Assembly (NCBI RefSeq): GCF_000877395.1
Contig: NZ_JYFE01000032.1
Location: 23,621 to 87,620, forward strand
Direction of reading: 5' to 3'
Origin: Jannaschia aquimarina
GTDB taxonomy: Bacteria > Pseudomonadota > Alphaproteobacteria > Rhodobacterales > Rhodobacteraceae
Length of the DNA: 64,000 nt
In this document: one piece after another, positions 43,268-53,450 of the stretch
How positions within the stretch are numbered: position 1 is the first letter of the stretch
Layout: each line of letters starts with the position of its first letter
Notes under the pieces: model-generated
What the model saw: the letters and a program-made list of their open reading frames with translations, nothing else
Told to the model about the DNA's origin: nothing
Databases searched by the model: none
Translations under genes and position numbers: made by a program

Positions 43268-44113
43268 ATGAAGATCAAATTCGCTGCGGCGTTCTGCGCT
43301 GTGCTTTCGTTCGGCCTGGTCTGGTCGCCGAGCTCGGCGGATGCCGAATACACATTCAAGCGGGTCAAGCCGCCCAGTGCGGGGTCGCGCGCACCGCGGA
43401 TCGACATCCAGATCACGCCCGAGGATATCGCGCGGGCAACGGCGCCGCGTCCCTCGATCCCACGGCCACCGGAAGCCGCCACCCCGGATACCGCGCCAGC
43501 GATGGCGGCGACTTCGGATCATCAGTCCTGGTTCTGGAGCGCCGTGTCGCCTGCGATCGGTCCGGCTGCGGGGCGGTTCCGCAACGCGACACGGGTCGCG
43601 GCAAAGCCGCCCAAAGGGTCTGGGGTTCGCGCACCGTCCCTGGAACACCTTCAGAGCATCGCCAGCCGGTACGGGCCGGAGATCCTGCGTCAGTCTGTCG
43701 GATCGCGGGTCAGTCCCGCGCTGGTCCTCGCGCTGATCTCGGTCGAATCCGCCGGCAAGGCCGATGCGGTCTCCCATGCCGGGGCGCGCGGATTGATGCA
43801 GTTGATCCCCGCGACGGCCAAGCGATTCGGAGTGGCGAACATCAGTGACCCGGCGCAGAACATTCGCGGCGGCGTCGCCTATCTCAACTGGCTGATGGAA
43901 GAATTTGACGGGGACCCCGTTCTTGCACTCGCGGGTTACAATGCGGGCGAAGGCGCCGTCCGGAAGCATGCCGGAGTTCCGCCTTACGCGGAGACGCGCG
44001 CCTATGTCCCGAAAGTGCTGGCCGCCTGGAATGTTGCACGGATGATGTGCACGACGCCGCCGGAGATGCCGGGTGACGCCTGTATCTTCGCCACCTCGGT
44101 CGCATCACGATAG
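43268..44113 (+). CDS. Lytic transglycosylase (SLT domain)
   Basis: The 281-residue product starts with a signal peptide (FAAAFCAVLSFGLVWSPSSA, cut after ADA near residue 26). A Pro/Ala-rich, probably disordered stretch follows (about 30-120), then an SLT goose-lysozyme-like domain from residue 125. Catalytic Glu is E160 in ALISVESAGKADA, with the following GARGLMQLIPATAKRFG and ALAGYNAGEGAV motifs. It cuts peptidoglycan glycan strands. The position beside the tad pilin suggests that it opens the wall for the pilus, which is an inference. ATG 43268 is chosen because the signal peptide starts there. Confidence 0.92.
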   Translation: MKIKFAAAFCAVLSFGLVWSPSSADAEYTFKRVKPPSAGSRAPRIDIQITPEDIARATAPRPSIPRPPEAATPDTAPAMAATSDHQSWFWSAVSPAIGPAAGRFRNATRVAAKPPKGSGVRAPSLEHLQSIASRYGPEILRQSVGSRVSPALVLALISVESAGKADAVSHAGARGLMQLIPATAKRFGVANISDPAQNIRGGVAYLNWLMEEFDGDPVLALAGYNAGEGAVRKHAGVPPYAETRAYVPKVLAAWNVARMMCTTPPEMPGDACIFATSVASR

Positions 44114-44173
44114 GACTTCGCGTGAATCGGGTCAGGGTCCGCCCGTGCCGGGCCCCCGCACCTGTGTGCGCCG

Positions 44174-44800
44174 TCAATCGACGAGCGTTGCCTCGGTGAC
44201 CGCGCGCACGTCCTCTTCGGTAACGTCTGGCGCAAGCTCGACCAGCTTAAGGCCCCCCTCGACGACGTCGAGGACCGCGAGATTGGTGATGATGCGGTCC
44301 ACGACACCCTTTCCGGTGAGCGGCAGGGTGCATTCCTTCAGGACCTTCGACTCGCCGTGCTTGTTGGCGTGGTCCATCACCACGATGACACGGCCCACGC
44401 CCGCGACGAGATCCATCGCGCCGCCCATGCCCTTGACCAGTTTGCCGGGGATCATCCAGTTGGCGAGGTCGCCCTTTTCGTCGACCTCCATCGCACCGAG
44501 GATTGCCGCAGCGATCTTTCCGCCGCGGATCATCGCGAAACTCGTCGCCGAGTCGAAGTAGGCGGTGCGGCGAAGCTCCGTGATCGTCTGCTTGCCGGCG
44601 TTGATCAGGTCGGGATCCTCTTCTCCCTCGTAGGGAAAGGGACCCATGCCCAGCATCCCGTTTTCGGATTGGAGCGTTATGTCCTTGTCTCCAACGTAAT
44701 TCGCAACGAGCGTCGGGATGCCGATGCCGAGATTGACGTACATGCCGTCTTCGAGTTCGGCGGCCGCACGTTCGGCCATCTGGTCGCGGGTCCAGGGCAT
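44174..44800 (-). CDS. scoB: 3-oxoacid CoA-transferase subunit B
   Basis: Subunit B of the succinyl-CoA:3-ketoacid CoA-transferase type carries the catalytic glutamate. Here it is E46 in the [11 protein letters not shown] motif. The 208-residue product also has [14 protein letters not shown] and the [10 protein letters not shown] glycine motif. It lets acetoacetate be activated from succinyl-CoA. Its ATG has a strong AGGAG seven bases upstream, and it lies nine bases after the stop of the LOV-protein gene that separates it from scoA. In most genomes scoA and scoB are directly adjacent. Confidence 0.96.
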   Translation of the reverse strand: MPWTRDQMAERAAAELEDGMYVNLGIGIPTLVANYVGDKDITLQSENGMLGMGPFPYEGEEDPDLINAGKQTITELRRTAYFDSATSFAMIRGGKIAAAILGAMEVDEKGDLANWMIPGKLVKGMGGAMDLVAGVGRVIVVMDHANKHGESKVLKECTLPLTGKGVVDRIITNLAVLDVVEGGLKLVELAPDVTEEDVRAVTEATLVD

Positions 44801-44809
44801 TCGGTTCTC

Positions 44810-45835
44810 CTAGAAGTCGGCGACGCCAACAGGGACGTCGATCATGACGACGGTTCCGGCGGCGCCGCGGACGGGTGTCATCGTTGCATCCAGACCGGAC
44901 ACGAGCGCCTCGATCAGGCGACCGCCAACGCTGTCAGGGTCGGGAAAGGGTGCGTTGCGCGGCAGGCCGACGCCGTCATCTGTCGTGACCACGCGGAGGC
45001 CGCCGGCGGCGAGGCGGGTCATCCGCAGCTCGACAAGCCCTTCCTCCATCCGCTCGAAGGCATGGTCGAACGCATTTGCGAGGACTTCGGAGACGAGAAG
45101 CGAGATCCGAACGGCCGAGTCGAGGTTCACGTCCATCGCCTCGATATCCTGAAGATACCGGACGCCGGGCCGTCCATTCTCGTGCGCGACGGCGCTGCCC
45201 ACACGGCTCAGGAGGGACCCGAGGTCGATGCCGTGACCACGGCCGTCCTCGTCTTGTTCCTCGGACAGCTTCATCGACTCGTAGACGAGTTGCAGGCACT
45301 CCAGACGGCGATTGAGCGCGGCGAAGTCGAAATCGTCACGGGCGGACGGCTTCCCGATCGTTTCGAGTACCATCGAGACGTCTTCCGCAAGGCGCGTGCG
45401 GACCTTCTTGAGAAGCTCGTTCAGCGCCTTCTCTTCGCTTTCCTCTTCGTAGAGCTCTTTCTGAATGCCGAGAAAGTAGATCACCTTCCCGTCACTGTCA
45501 GAGATCGGCGCGATGATCAGGCGATTGACGAAAGAGGTGCCGTCCGCGCGGTAGTTCAGGATATCGACGGAGACGTCTGTTTCGGCCTCGACGGCTTCGC
45601 GCAGGCGGTCGACGCTTTCCTTCGTCGTCTTCTCGCCCTGCAGAAATCGGCAGTTGCGTCCCACGACGGCGGACCGTTCGTATCCCGTGGTCCGTTCGAA
45701 GGCGTGGTTGACGTAGACGATCGGATTGTCCTCGGCGCGCGGGTCCGTGAGGACCATGGCCACGCGGACGCGGCTGAAGCCCGCGAGGGCCGCCTCGTCG
45801 CTCATGACCTGAGAGAGTTTGCGCGCCTTCGTCAT
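44810..45835 (-). CDS. LOV-domain sensor protein with histidine-kinase-type ATPase domain
   Basis: The 341-residue soluble protein has a LOV photosensor domain (about 18-128) with the flavin-binding signature GRNCRFLQG at 59-67. The photoactive cysteine C62, N94, N104 and Q125 (YFLGIQ) are all kept, so blue-light adduct formation with FMN is expected. A helical linker (130-195) is followed by an HATPase domain (about 205-336) with N box SEVLANAFDHAF, G1 DDGVG and G2 GGRLI, as in HisKA_2/HWE kinases. The usual phosphoacceptor histidine is absent; the equivalent place reads KKVRTRL. It lies between scoA (6 bases) and scoB (9 bases) in the same direction. Its own ribosome site is weak, suggesting coupling to scoA. 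Confidence 0.93.
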   Translation of the reverse strand: MTKARKLSQVMSDEAALAGFSRVRVAMVLTDPRAEDNPIVYVNHAFERTTGYERSAVVGRNCRFLQGEKTTKESVDRLREAVEAETDVSVDILNYRADGTSFVNRLIIAPISDSDGKVIYFLGIQKELYEEESEEKALNELLKKVRTRLAEDVSMVLETIGKPSARDDFDFAALNRRLECLQLVYESMKLSEEQDEDGRGHGIDLGSLLSRVGSAVAHENGRPGVRYLQDIEAMDVNLDSAVRISLLVSEVLANAFDHAFERMEEGLVELRMTRLAAGGLRVVTTDDGVGLPRNAPFPDPDSVGGRLIEALVSGLDATMTPVRGAAGTVVMIDVPVGVADF

Positions 45836-45841
45836 CTGGCG

Positions 45842-46543
45842 TCAGGCGGCGCGGGGCCGCGTCGTCCGCTGTTCGATCCGCTTCTCGTGCTGCCCCTGGA
45901 TGAGCCGATGGACGTAGATGCCCGGAAGGTGGATGTGATCCGGGTCGAGCGTTCCCGGCTCAACGATCTCCTCGACCTCCATGACGCATATCTTCCCGCA
46001 AGTCGCGGCGGGAACGTTGAAATTGCGCGCCGTCTTGCGAAAAATCGCGTTCCCCGTCGGATCGGCCTTCCATGCCTTCACGATTGCCAGATCCGCGACG
46101 ATGCCGCGCTCCATCACATAGGTTTCGCCGTCGAAATCCATATGGGGCTTGCCTTCGGCCACGACGGTCCCCACGCCGGTCTTCGTGTAGAAGCCCGGGA
46201 TGCCAGCGCCACCAGCGCGCATCCGTTCGGCCAGCGTCCCTTGCGGGTTGAACTCCAGATCAAGCTCGCCCGAGAGATACTGGCGCATGAATTCGGCGTT
46301 CTCGCCCACGTAGGACGAGATCATCTTCTTCACCTGACGCGTCTGCAGCAGGATCCCGATACCGAAATCGTCCACCCCCGCATTGTTCGAGGCAAAGGTC
46401 AGATCCCTGGTCCCCGCATCCTTGATCGCCGAAAGCAGCAACTCGGGAATGCCGCACAAACCGAACCCCCCGGCGGCGATCAGCATCCCGTCGTGAAGAA
46501 CGCCATCCAGCGCGCTGGAGGCAGATTCGTAGACCTTCTTCAT
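45842..46543 (-). CDS. scoA: 3-oxoacid CoA-transferase subunit A
   Basis: The 233-residue alpha subunit binds CoA. Family segments are [43 protein letters not shown] and the [19 protein letters not shown] stretch (quoted in part). The length is normal. It starts the leftward unit scoA-LOV-scoB and is divergent from glpK, with 157 bases between the two starts. Together the two subunits would run ketone-body or short-chain fatty-acid catabolism in the cytoplasm. Confidence 0.96.
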   Translation of the reverse strand: MKKVYESASSALDGVLHDGMLIAAGGFGLCGIPELLLSAIKDAGTRDLTFASNNAGVDDFGIGILLQTRQVKKMISSYVGENAEFMRQYLSGELDLEFNPQGTLAERMRAGGAGIPGFYTKTGVGTVVAEGKPHMDFDGETYVMERGIVADLAIVKAWKADPTGNAIFRKTARNFNVPAATCGKICVMEVEEIVEPGTLDPDHIHLPGIYVHRLIQGQHEKRIEQRTTRPRAA

Positions 46544-46700
46544 ATCGCGCTCCCGGTCGTATTCCCGACAGGGGATGCCCCTTCACCGCCGGGAAAGTCA
46601 ACGGAAGTCAGGTCGTATCCGGACCGGTAGGGCTGGCACAGCGCCCGCGGGCGCCTTAACCCAGACGGACCGGAGGAAGAGACATCTAGGGAGGCCCGCT

Positions 46701-48158
46701 ATGACCTACATCCTCGCGATCGATCAGGGGACGACATCGAGCAGGGCAATCGTGTTCGACAAGAACCTGCAGATCGTCGGATCGGATCAACGCGAGTTTC
46801 CACAGAATTTCCCCGATTCAGGTTGGGTCGAACACGATCCGGAGGACATCTGGGCCTCGGTTGTCGCCGTCATGAAAGGCGCAGTTCAGAAGGCCGGCAT
46901 CGAGCCCGATCAGATCGCGGCCATCGGGATCACCAACCAGCGCGAGACCACGGTGGTCTGGGACCGGGAGACGGGGAAGCCGATCCACAACGCGATCGTC
47001 TGGCAGGACCGCAGGACAGCAGATTTCTGCCGCAAGCTGAAGGAAGAGGGCCTTGAGGCAGAGGTGACCGAGCGAACCGGTCTGTTGCTAGACCCCTACT
47101 TCTCGGGCACGAAGCTGCGCTGGATCCTCGACGAATGCGGGCGGCGCGACGGACTGCTCTTCGGGACGGTGGACAGCTTCCTGATCTGGCGCATGACAGA
47201 GGGCAAATCCCACGTGACGGATGCGACGAATGCCTGCCGCACGATGCTGTCGAACCTGTCCACCGGTGAATGGGATGCGGATATCTGCAAGATGCTCGAC
47301 GTGCCCATCGGTATGCTCCCGAAGGTCTTGGACAGCGCGGCCGATTTCGGGACGACCGACATTCTGGGGCCGTCGATCCCGATCCTCGGGGTCGCGGGCG
47401 ATCAGCAGGCGGCGACGGTCGGTCAAGCCTGCTTCGGGAAGGGCATGATGAAATCGACCTATGGCACGGGTTGCTTCGCGCTCTTGAATGTCGGCGAGAC
47501 CCCGGTCGTCTCGAAGAACAGGCTCCTCGGGACGGTGGCCTACCAGATCGACGGCAAACGGACATACGCGCTGGAGGGGGCGATCTTCGTCGCCGGTGCG
47601 GTCGTGCAGTGGTTGCGCGACGGATTGGGCATCATCGCCAAGGCGGCCGATACGCACCCGCTGGCCGAGAAGGCGGACCCGAACCAGCGGATCTACCTCG
47701 TCCCCGCCTTCACCGGGCTCGGTGCCCCGCACTGGGATCCGGACGCGCGGGGTGCGATCTTCGGACTGACGCGGAATTCAGGCCCGGCAGAGTTCGCACG
47801 CGCCGCCTTGGAGAGCGTGGGATACCAGACCCGGGACCTCGTCGACGCGATGGCGGCGGATGTCGGCGGACTTGGCGACACGGTCCTGAGGGTCGATGGC
47901 GGAATGAGCGCGTCGGATTGGGCGATGCAGTTCCTGTCCGACATTCTGGGCGCTCCGGTGGACCGGCCGAAGGTGTTGGAAACGACCGCTCTCGGGGCGG
48001 CGTGGCTTGCAGGCATGCGCGCCGGCGTGTTGCCCGGAATGGACGAGTTCGCCGCGACCTGGGCCGTCGAGAGGGAGTTCCAGCCGCGGATGCAGGAGGC
48101 CGAGCGCGAGGCGCGGTATCGCGGCTGGCAGGCTGCCGTGAGACGAACGATGGGCTGA
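46701..48158 (+). CDS. glpK: Glycerol kinase
   Basis: GlpK phosphorylates glycerol to glycerol-3-phosphate. The 485-residue FGGY-family product starts [18 protein letters not shown]. It contains [20 protein letters not shown] (quoted in part), the [13 protein letters not shown] motif and [21 protein letters not shown] 46701 follows GGGAGGCCCGCT; the frame is open to 46575 but is not conserved there. No glycerol facilitator or dehydrogenase is adjacent. It is convergent with ribD, with 24 bases between the stops. Confidence 0.97.
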   Translation: MTYILAIDQGTTSSRAIVFDKNLQIVGSDQREFPQNFPDSGWVEHDPEDIWASVVAVMKGAVQKAGIEPDQIAAIGITNQRETTVVWDRETGKPIHNAIVWQDRRTADFCRKLKEEGLEAEVTERTGLLLDPYFSGTKLRWILDECGRRDGLLFGTVDSFLIWRMTEGKSHVTDATNACRTMLSNLSTGEWDADICKMLDVPIGMLPKVLDSAADFGTTDILGPSIPILGVAGDQQAATVGQACFGKGMMKSTYGTGCFALLNVGETPVVSKNRLLGTVAYQIDGKRTYALEGAIFVAGAVVQWLRDGLGIIAKAADTHPLAEKADPNQRIYLVPAFTGLGAPHWDPDARGAIFGLTRNSGPAEFARAALESVGYQTRDLVDAMAADVGGLGDTVLRVDGGMSASDWAMQFLSDILGAPVDRPKVLETTALGAAWLAGMRAGVLPGMDEFAATWAVEREFQPRMQEAEREARYRGWQAAVRRTMG

Positions 48159-48182
48159 GGTGCGCGGGGGGACGACTGCGCT

Positions 48183-49283
48183 TCAGGGCGTCGTCGGTTC
48201 CGACGAGCTTTCCCAGACAGTATATAGGTCCGCGCCGATCGCGCGGCTTGTCAGCAGTTCCATTCGAGGCGCACGCGCGAGCAGATTCAGGCCCATCGGG
48301 CCAATCGACGGCCTGCCTTCCGCACCGATGACCGCACCGGCAGAGTAGAGTTCCAGCCGATCGACGAGCCCGGCGGCGAGCAGAGAGGCGGCCAGCTGTC
48401 CTCCGCCCTCGCAATAGACCCGGGTCAGACCTTCCCGTCCAAGGATGGCGAGGGCTTCCAACACGTCGACCCCGCCAGCATCGGTATGCAGGATCGAATG
48501 ACAGCGGACTCCGGCGGCCTCGAATGGCGCGGGATCGCCGCTGGAATGAAGAAACCAGGTGGGGATGTCCCGCGCGGTGCGGACGAGCTTCAATTCCAGT
48601 GCCAGGTCGAGGCTGCGCGACAGCACCACGCGGATCGGCTGCGGCACATCGCCGAAGCCGCGAACCGTCAGTGCCGGGTCATCCGCGCGCGCCGTGCCGG
48701 CACCGACGAGGATCGCGTCATGCGCGGCCCGGCGGGCATGGACGTGGCGTCTGGCCGCCTCGCCCGTGATCCATTGGCTTTCGCCAGTCGCGGTTGCGAT
48801 CCGGCCATCCAGCGTCGTGGCAAGCTTCAGGGTAAGGGCGGGGCGACCATTTCGAATACGGGTCAGAAATCCGCTTTGCAGCGCACGGGCCTCTGGCTCG
48901 CATACTCCTTCGGTCACTTCGATCCCCGCCTCGCGGAGCCGTGCGACGCCCCCGCCATCGACCCGCGGGTCCGGGTCACGCAGGGCGACCACGACACGCG
49001 CGACACCTGTTTCGATCAGGGCGTCCGCGCAGGGCGGCGTGACGCCATGATGGGCGCACGGTTCCAGCGTCACGTACGCCGTCGCACCCCTCGCCATGCC
49101 ACCTGCTTGGGAAAGCGCGACCGTCTCTGCGTGGGGCCGACCGCCATCGGCCGTGCGACCGCGCCCGACGATCCGTCCGTCACGTACGATCAGGCATCCG
49201 ACAGCCGGGTTCGGCCAGACCCGGCCCAGCCCGCGCGCCGCCAGGCCAAGCGCGGCCTGCATGAAGCGGGCGTCATCGCTCAA
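48183..49283 (-). CDS. ribD: Riboflavin biosynthesis protein RibD (deaminase-reductase)
   Basis: This bifunctional 366-residue enzyme does the deaminase and reductase steps of riboflavin synthesis. The N-terminal deaminase has zinc ligands H51 (HAE with E53), C76 and C85 (TLEPCAHHG ... PPC). The C-terminal RibD-C reductase domain starts near residue 145 (LKLATTLDGRIATATGESQW in part). The start is a TTG at 49283, four bases after the nrdR stop; the first ATG would remove SDDARF, which is conserved. Flavin supply is relevant to the LOV protein nearby, but ribD next to nrdR is a general bacterial arrangement. Confidence 0.95.
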   Translation of the reverse strand: MSDDARFMQAALGLAARGLGRVWPNPAVGCLIVRDGRIVGRGRTADGGRPHAETVALSQAGGMARGATAYVTLEPCAHHGVTPPCADALIETGVARVVVALRDPDPRVDGGGVARLREAGIEVTEGVCEPEARALQSGFLTRIRNGRPALTLKLATTLDGRIATATGESQWITGEAARRHVHARRAAHDAILVGAGTARADDPALTVRGFGDVPQPIRVVLSRSLDLALELKLVRTARDIPTWFLHSSGDPAPFEAAGVRCHSILHTDAGGVDVLEALAILGREGLTRVYCEGGGQLAASLLAAGLVDRLELYSAGAVIGAEGRPSIGPMGLNLLARAPRMELLTSRAIGADLYTVWESSSEPTTP

Positions 49284-49287
49284 GGCG

Positions 49288-49752
49288 CTAGGCGTCAGGC
49301 GAGGGGGGGCGCAATTCGGAGACGAATTCCTCGAAATCGTCCGCCGCCTGGAAGTTCTTGTAGACGCTCGCAAAGCGGACATAGGCCACGGTGTCGATCC
49401 GGGCGAGACTCTCCATCACGATCTCGCCGATCTGCTTGGACGGAATATCGGTGTCGCCCATGCTTTCCAGCCGCCGCACGATGCCCGAGATCATCTGATC
49501 GATCCGCTCCGGCTCGACGGGACGTTTCTGCATCGAGATCCGGATCGACCGCTCCAGCTTGTCGCGGTCGAATTCCTCGCGCTTGCCATTGGTCTTGATG
49601 ACGACGAGGTCGCGCAACTGGACCCGCTCGTAAGTGGTGAACCGGCCCCCGCAGGCCGGGCAGAGGCGGCGGCGGCGAATGGCCACATGATCCTCGGCCG
49701 GTCGCGAGTCCTTCACCTGCGTGTCGATGTTGCCGCAGAACGGGCAGCGCAT
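49288..49752 (-). CDS. nrdR: Transcriptional repressor NrdR
   Basis: NrdR represses ribonucleotide reductase genes in response to ATP/dATP. The 154-residue product has the zinc ribbon with C3, C6, C31 and C34 ([21 protein letters not shown]) and an ATP-cone domain (about 48-140; [20 protein letters not shown] in part). Length is normal. It is followed four bases later by ribD, the common nrdR-ribD pairing. Confidence 0.97.
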   Translation of the reverse strand: MRCPFCGNIDTQVKDSRPAEDHVAIRRRRLCPACGGRFTTYERVQLRDLVVIKTNGKREEFDRDKLERSIRISMQKRPVEPERIDQMISGIVRRLESMGDTDIPSKQIGEIVMESLARIDTVAYVRFASVYKNFQAADDFEEFVSELRPPSPDA

Positions 49753-49818
49753 TTGTCCCTCTCCCCCACCTCTTGGGTCGGCGTCACCTTGCCCCCCCAG
49801 AAATGGTGGCGCAAGGGC

Positions 49819-50229
49819 TCAACCCATGAAGTGTGCAGCGACTTCGCGTCTATGCGGGCGTTGCCGGTGCTCGACCAGATAGATGCCCTGCCAGCGTCCC
49901 AGCCGCATCGCGCCGCTCTCGACCGGAATCTGAAGCGATGTCGGAAGCAGCATCGCCTTTATGTGCCCGGGCATGTCGTCCGGGCCCTCGTAGGTATGTG
50001 TCAGGTAGGACATGGATGGATCCGTGGTGGGAGGGACCTGCCGGTGCAGCCATTCGCGCAGATCGGTCTGTACTTCTGGATCCGCGTTTTCCTGAATGAG
50101 CAGGCTGGCGGACGTATGGCGGATCATCAGCGTGAGCAGACCATCCCCGGACGGAAGCCAGTCGGCGACGACAGGCGTGAACTCGGTCAGGCCCGGCCCG
50201 TTCGTTTCTATCGTGAACGTCGTCTGCAT
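49819..50229 (-). CDS. YjbQ family protein (UPF0047)
   Basis: The 136-residue product fits the YjbQ/UPF0047 family, small enzymes reported to have weak thiamine-phosphate-synthase-like activity. Markers are GLLTLMIRHTSASLLIQENAD (in part), DPSMSYLTHTYEGPDDMPGHIK, and the C-terminal GRWQGIYLVEHR. Conserved histidines (RHTSAS, LTHTYEGPDD, MPGH) form the presumed active site. The ATG at 50229 overlaps the stop of the upstream DCC gene by one base. Confidence 0.92.
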   Translation of the reverse strand: MQTTFTIETNGPGLTEFTPVVADWLPSGDGLLTLMIRHTSASLLIQENADPEVQTDLREWLHRQVPPTTDPSMSYLTHTYEGPDDMPGHIKAMLLPTSLQIPVESGAMRLGRWQGIYLVEHRQRPHRREVAAHFMG

Positions 50230-50687
50230 CAGGCGGCGTAGGGTAGATCGAGGAAGCGCGCCCGCTGGCCAGAATTCGGGATCAGGCAGGACCCGTAGCG
50301 GCCGAAGATCCGGTACCGGTTGCGGGCGATCAGATGATAGACCGTGTCCTTCACGCGATCCGGGAGCCAGCGGAGAGCTGCCAATCCGCGCCAAGGCCAG
50401 CCGATCGCACCCATCGCCGCTGCGAAAGCGTCGAGCCGCTCATGAATGCGCCCGCCGACGATCACGAGGTTGGTCTCGAAATCGTCCGTCGGGAGGTTCA
50501 GCGCCTTGTAGAGGTGCTGACCCAAAGGCGACTGGGCGGTCACGAACCGGAACCGTCCGGCCCTGTCGTGGGCCAGCATGAAGCGGAAGAAGCCGGAGCA
50601 AAGAACGCATTCGCCATCGAAGACGATCAGATCGTGATCTGCGATCGCCCTCTGCAGGGCCGGTGGTAGAGCGGTGACGGAAGTCAT
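50229..50687 (-). CDS. DCC family thiol-disulfide oxidoreductase-like protein
   Basis: The 152-residue product belongs to the DUF393/DCC family, marked by the N-terminal DxxCxxC motif in IVFDGECVLCSGFFRFML. Further segments are RFRFVTAQSPLGQ and RYRIFGRYGSCLIP. The family is predicted to have a thioredoxin-like fold; the reaction is unknown. It has no signal peptide. It lies 58 bases after hlyU and overlaps yjbQ. Confidence 0.92.
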   Translation of the reverse strand: MTSVTALPPALQRAIADHDLIVFDGECVLCSGFFRFMLAHDRAGRFRFVTAQSPLGQHLYKALNLPTDDFETNLVIVGGRIHERLDAFAAAMGAIGWPWRGLAALRWLPDRVKDTVYHLIARNRYRIFGRYGSCLIPNSGQRARFLDLPYAA

Positions 50688-50745
50688 GTCAGGAAGGGTA
50701 GGAGGCCCTGCACCGTCGCCAATGCGGCATCAGGGTCCGCGGCAT

Positions 50746-51009
50746 TCAGCGGAAGAGCCCCTCGCCCTGTTCATCGATCACTTGCTTCGCCTTTGCAATC
50801 GAGGCCTCTGCGGCAGAGTCCCGATCCCGAAAGACATCAGCGCGGATCAATTCGTGGGTCTGCTCGCCCTTCTCGATCACCGCGCCCAAGCGAAACTGGC
50901 CGCCTTCGGATATGGGTCGCGGGGTAATGGTGAAGCCTTCATAGGTTTCGACGGAAAATTCCTCTGCCGGGGCGGCGGCACCGCCGAAGAGTCTCTTGAG
51001 GAAGTTCAT
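50746..51009 (-). CDS. HlyU family regulator
   Basis: The 87-residue product fits the small alphaproteobacterial HlyU family (not the ArsR-type Vibrio HlyU). It has the N-terminal FLKRLFGG, then EEFSVETYEGFTITPRPISE, the GQFRLGAVIEKGEQTHELIR core and a C-terminal amphipathic helix. Its molecular role is poorly known despite the regulator label. Its ATG overlaps the preceding gene's stop (ATGA). Confidence 0.85.
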   Translation of the reverse strand: MNFLKRLFGGAAAPAEEFSVETYEGFTITPRPISEGGQFRLGAVIEKGEQTHELIRADVFRDRDSAAEASIAKAKQVIDEQGEGLFR

Positions 51010-51391
51010 CTGATTTCCCCTACGACGGTCGGTGCTTCGGTGGCCCAGTGATAATCGCGTACTCGGGCCTGCTCGGCTGGGACCTCGGTCTCGGATATGC
51101 CGCTTACCTTCGTCTTTCCGTCGACGAAGCTGCCGGGTGACGGCATTGGAGATCCAGCATCAAGGCTCGCTTTTGTCACAACCATCACGGAAACATCTGG
51201 GTGACCGTTCTCACGACACATCTCAGCAGCCTCGTCCAAGATCTTGGCGAGGCCCTGTCCAGTTCGATTCGAGATTTCCAAGCGTTCAGCGAGGTCGCTG
51301 TAGGTCAGGAACGGTTGCTCCGACGCTGCTTGCGCGACCACAACCTTGATCGTCCGGAAGGCGAGCTTCCGCGTCCGCTCCGTGACCTTCC

Positions 51392-51395
<4 letters not shown>
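51006..51395 (-). CDS. Small winged-helix-like protein coupled to rpoD
   Basis: The 129-residue frame starts with GTG 51395 that overlaps the rpoD stop (GTGA) and ends overlapping hlyU (ATGA). The middle ([20 protein letters not shown], then [15 protein letters not shown]) looks like a winged-helix or MGMT-type DNA-binding fold. The segment [19 protein letters not shown] with GSF resembles the domain often fused to HNH or restriction endonucleases, where it ends in a valine-rich strand and a Pro-Gly-Gly-like turn. No nuclease motif is visible. It is an unrecognised standalone domain; a regulatory role is only a guess. Confidence 0.65.
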
Positions 51396-53371
<1,976 letters not shown>

Positions 53372-53450
53372 CCGCCGCTCCCGCATCGGAGTGATTCTTT
53401 CGTCGTTAGCGCGAATCAATAGCTCGAATCAGCGCCGGCCACACCCCGAA

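Noticed and set aside
44357..46630. Very long plus-strand open frame opposite scoB-LOV-scoA
   Set aside because: Antisense shadow caused by high GC and codon bias. The minus-strand proteins have clear catalytic motifs; the plus frame has none.
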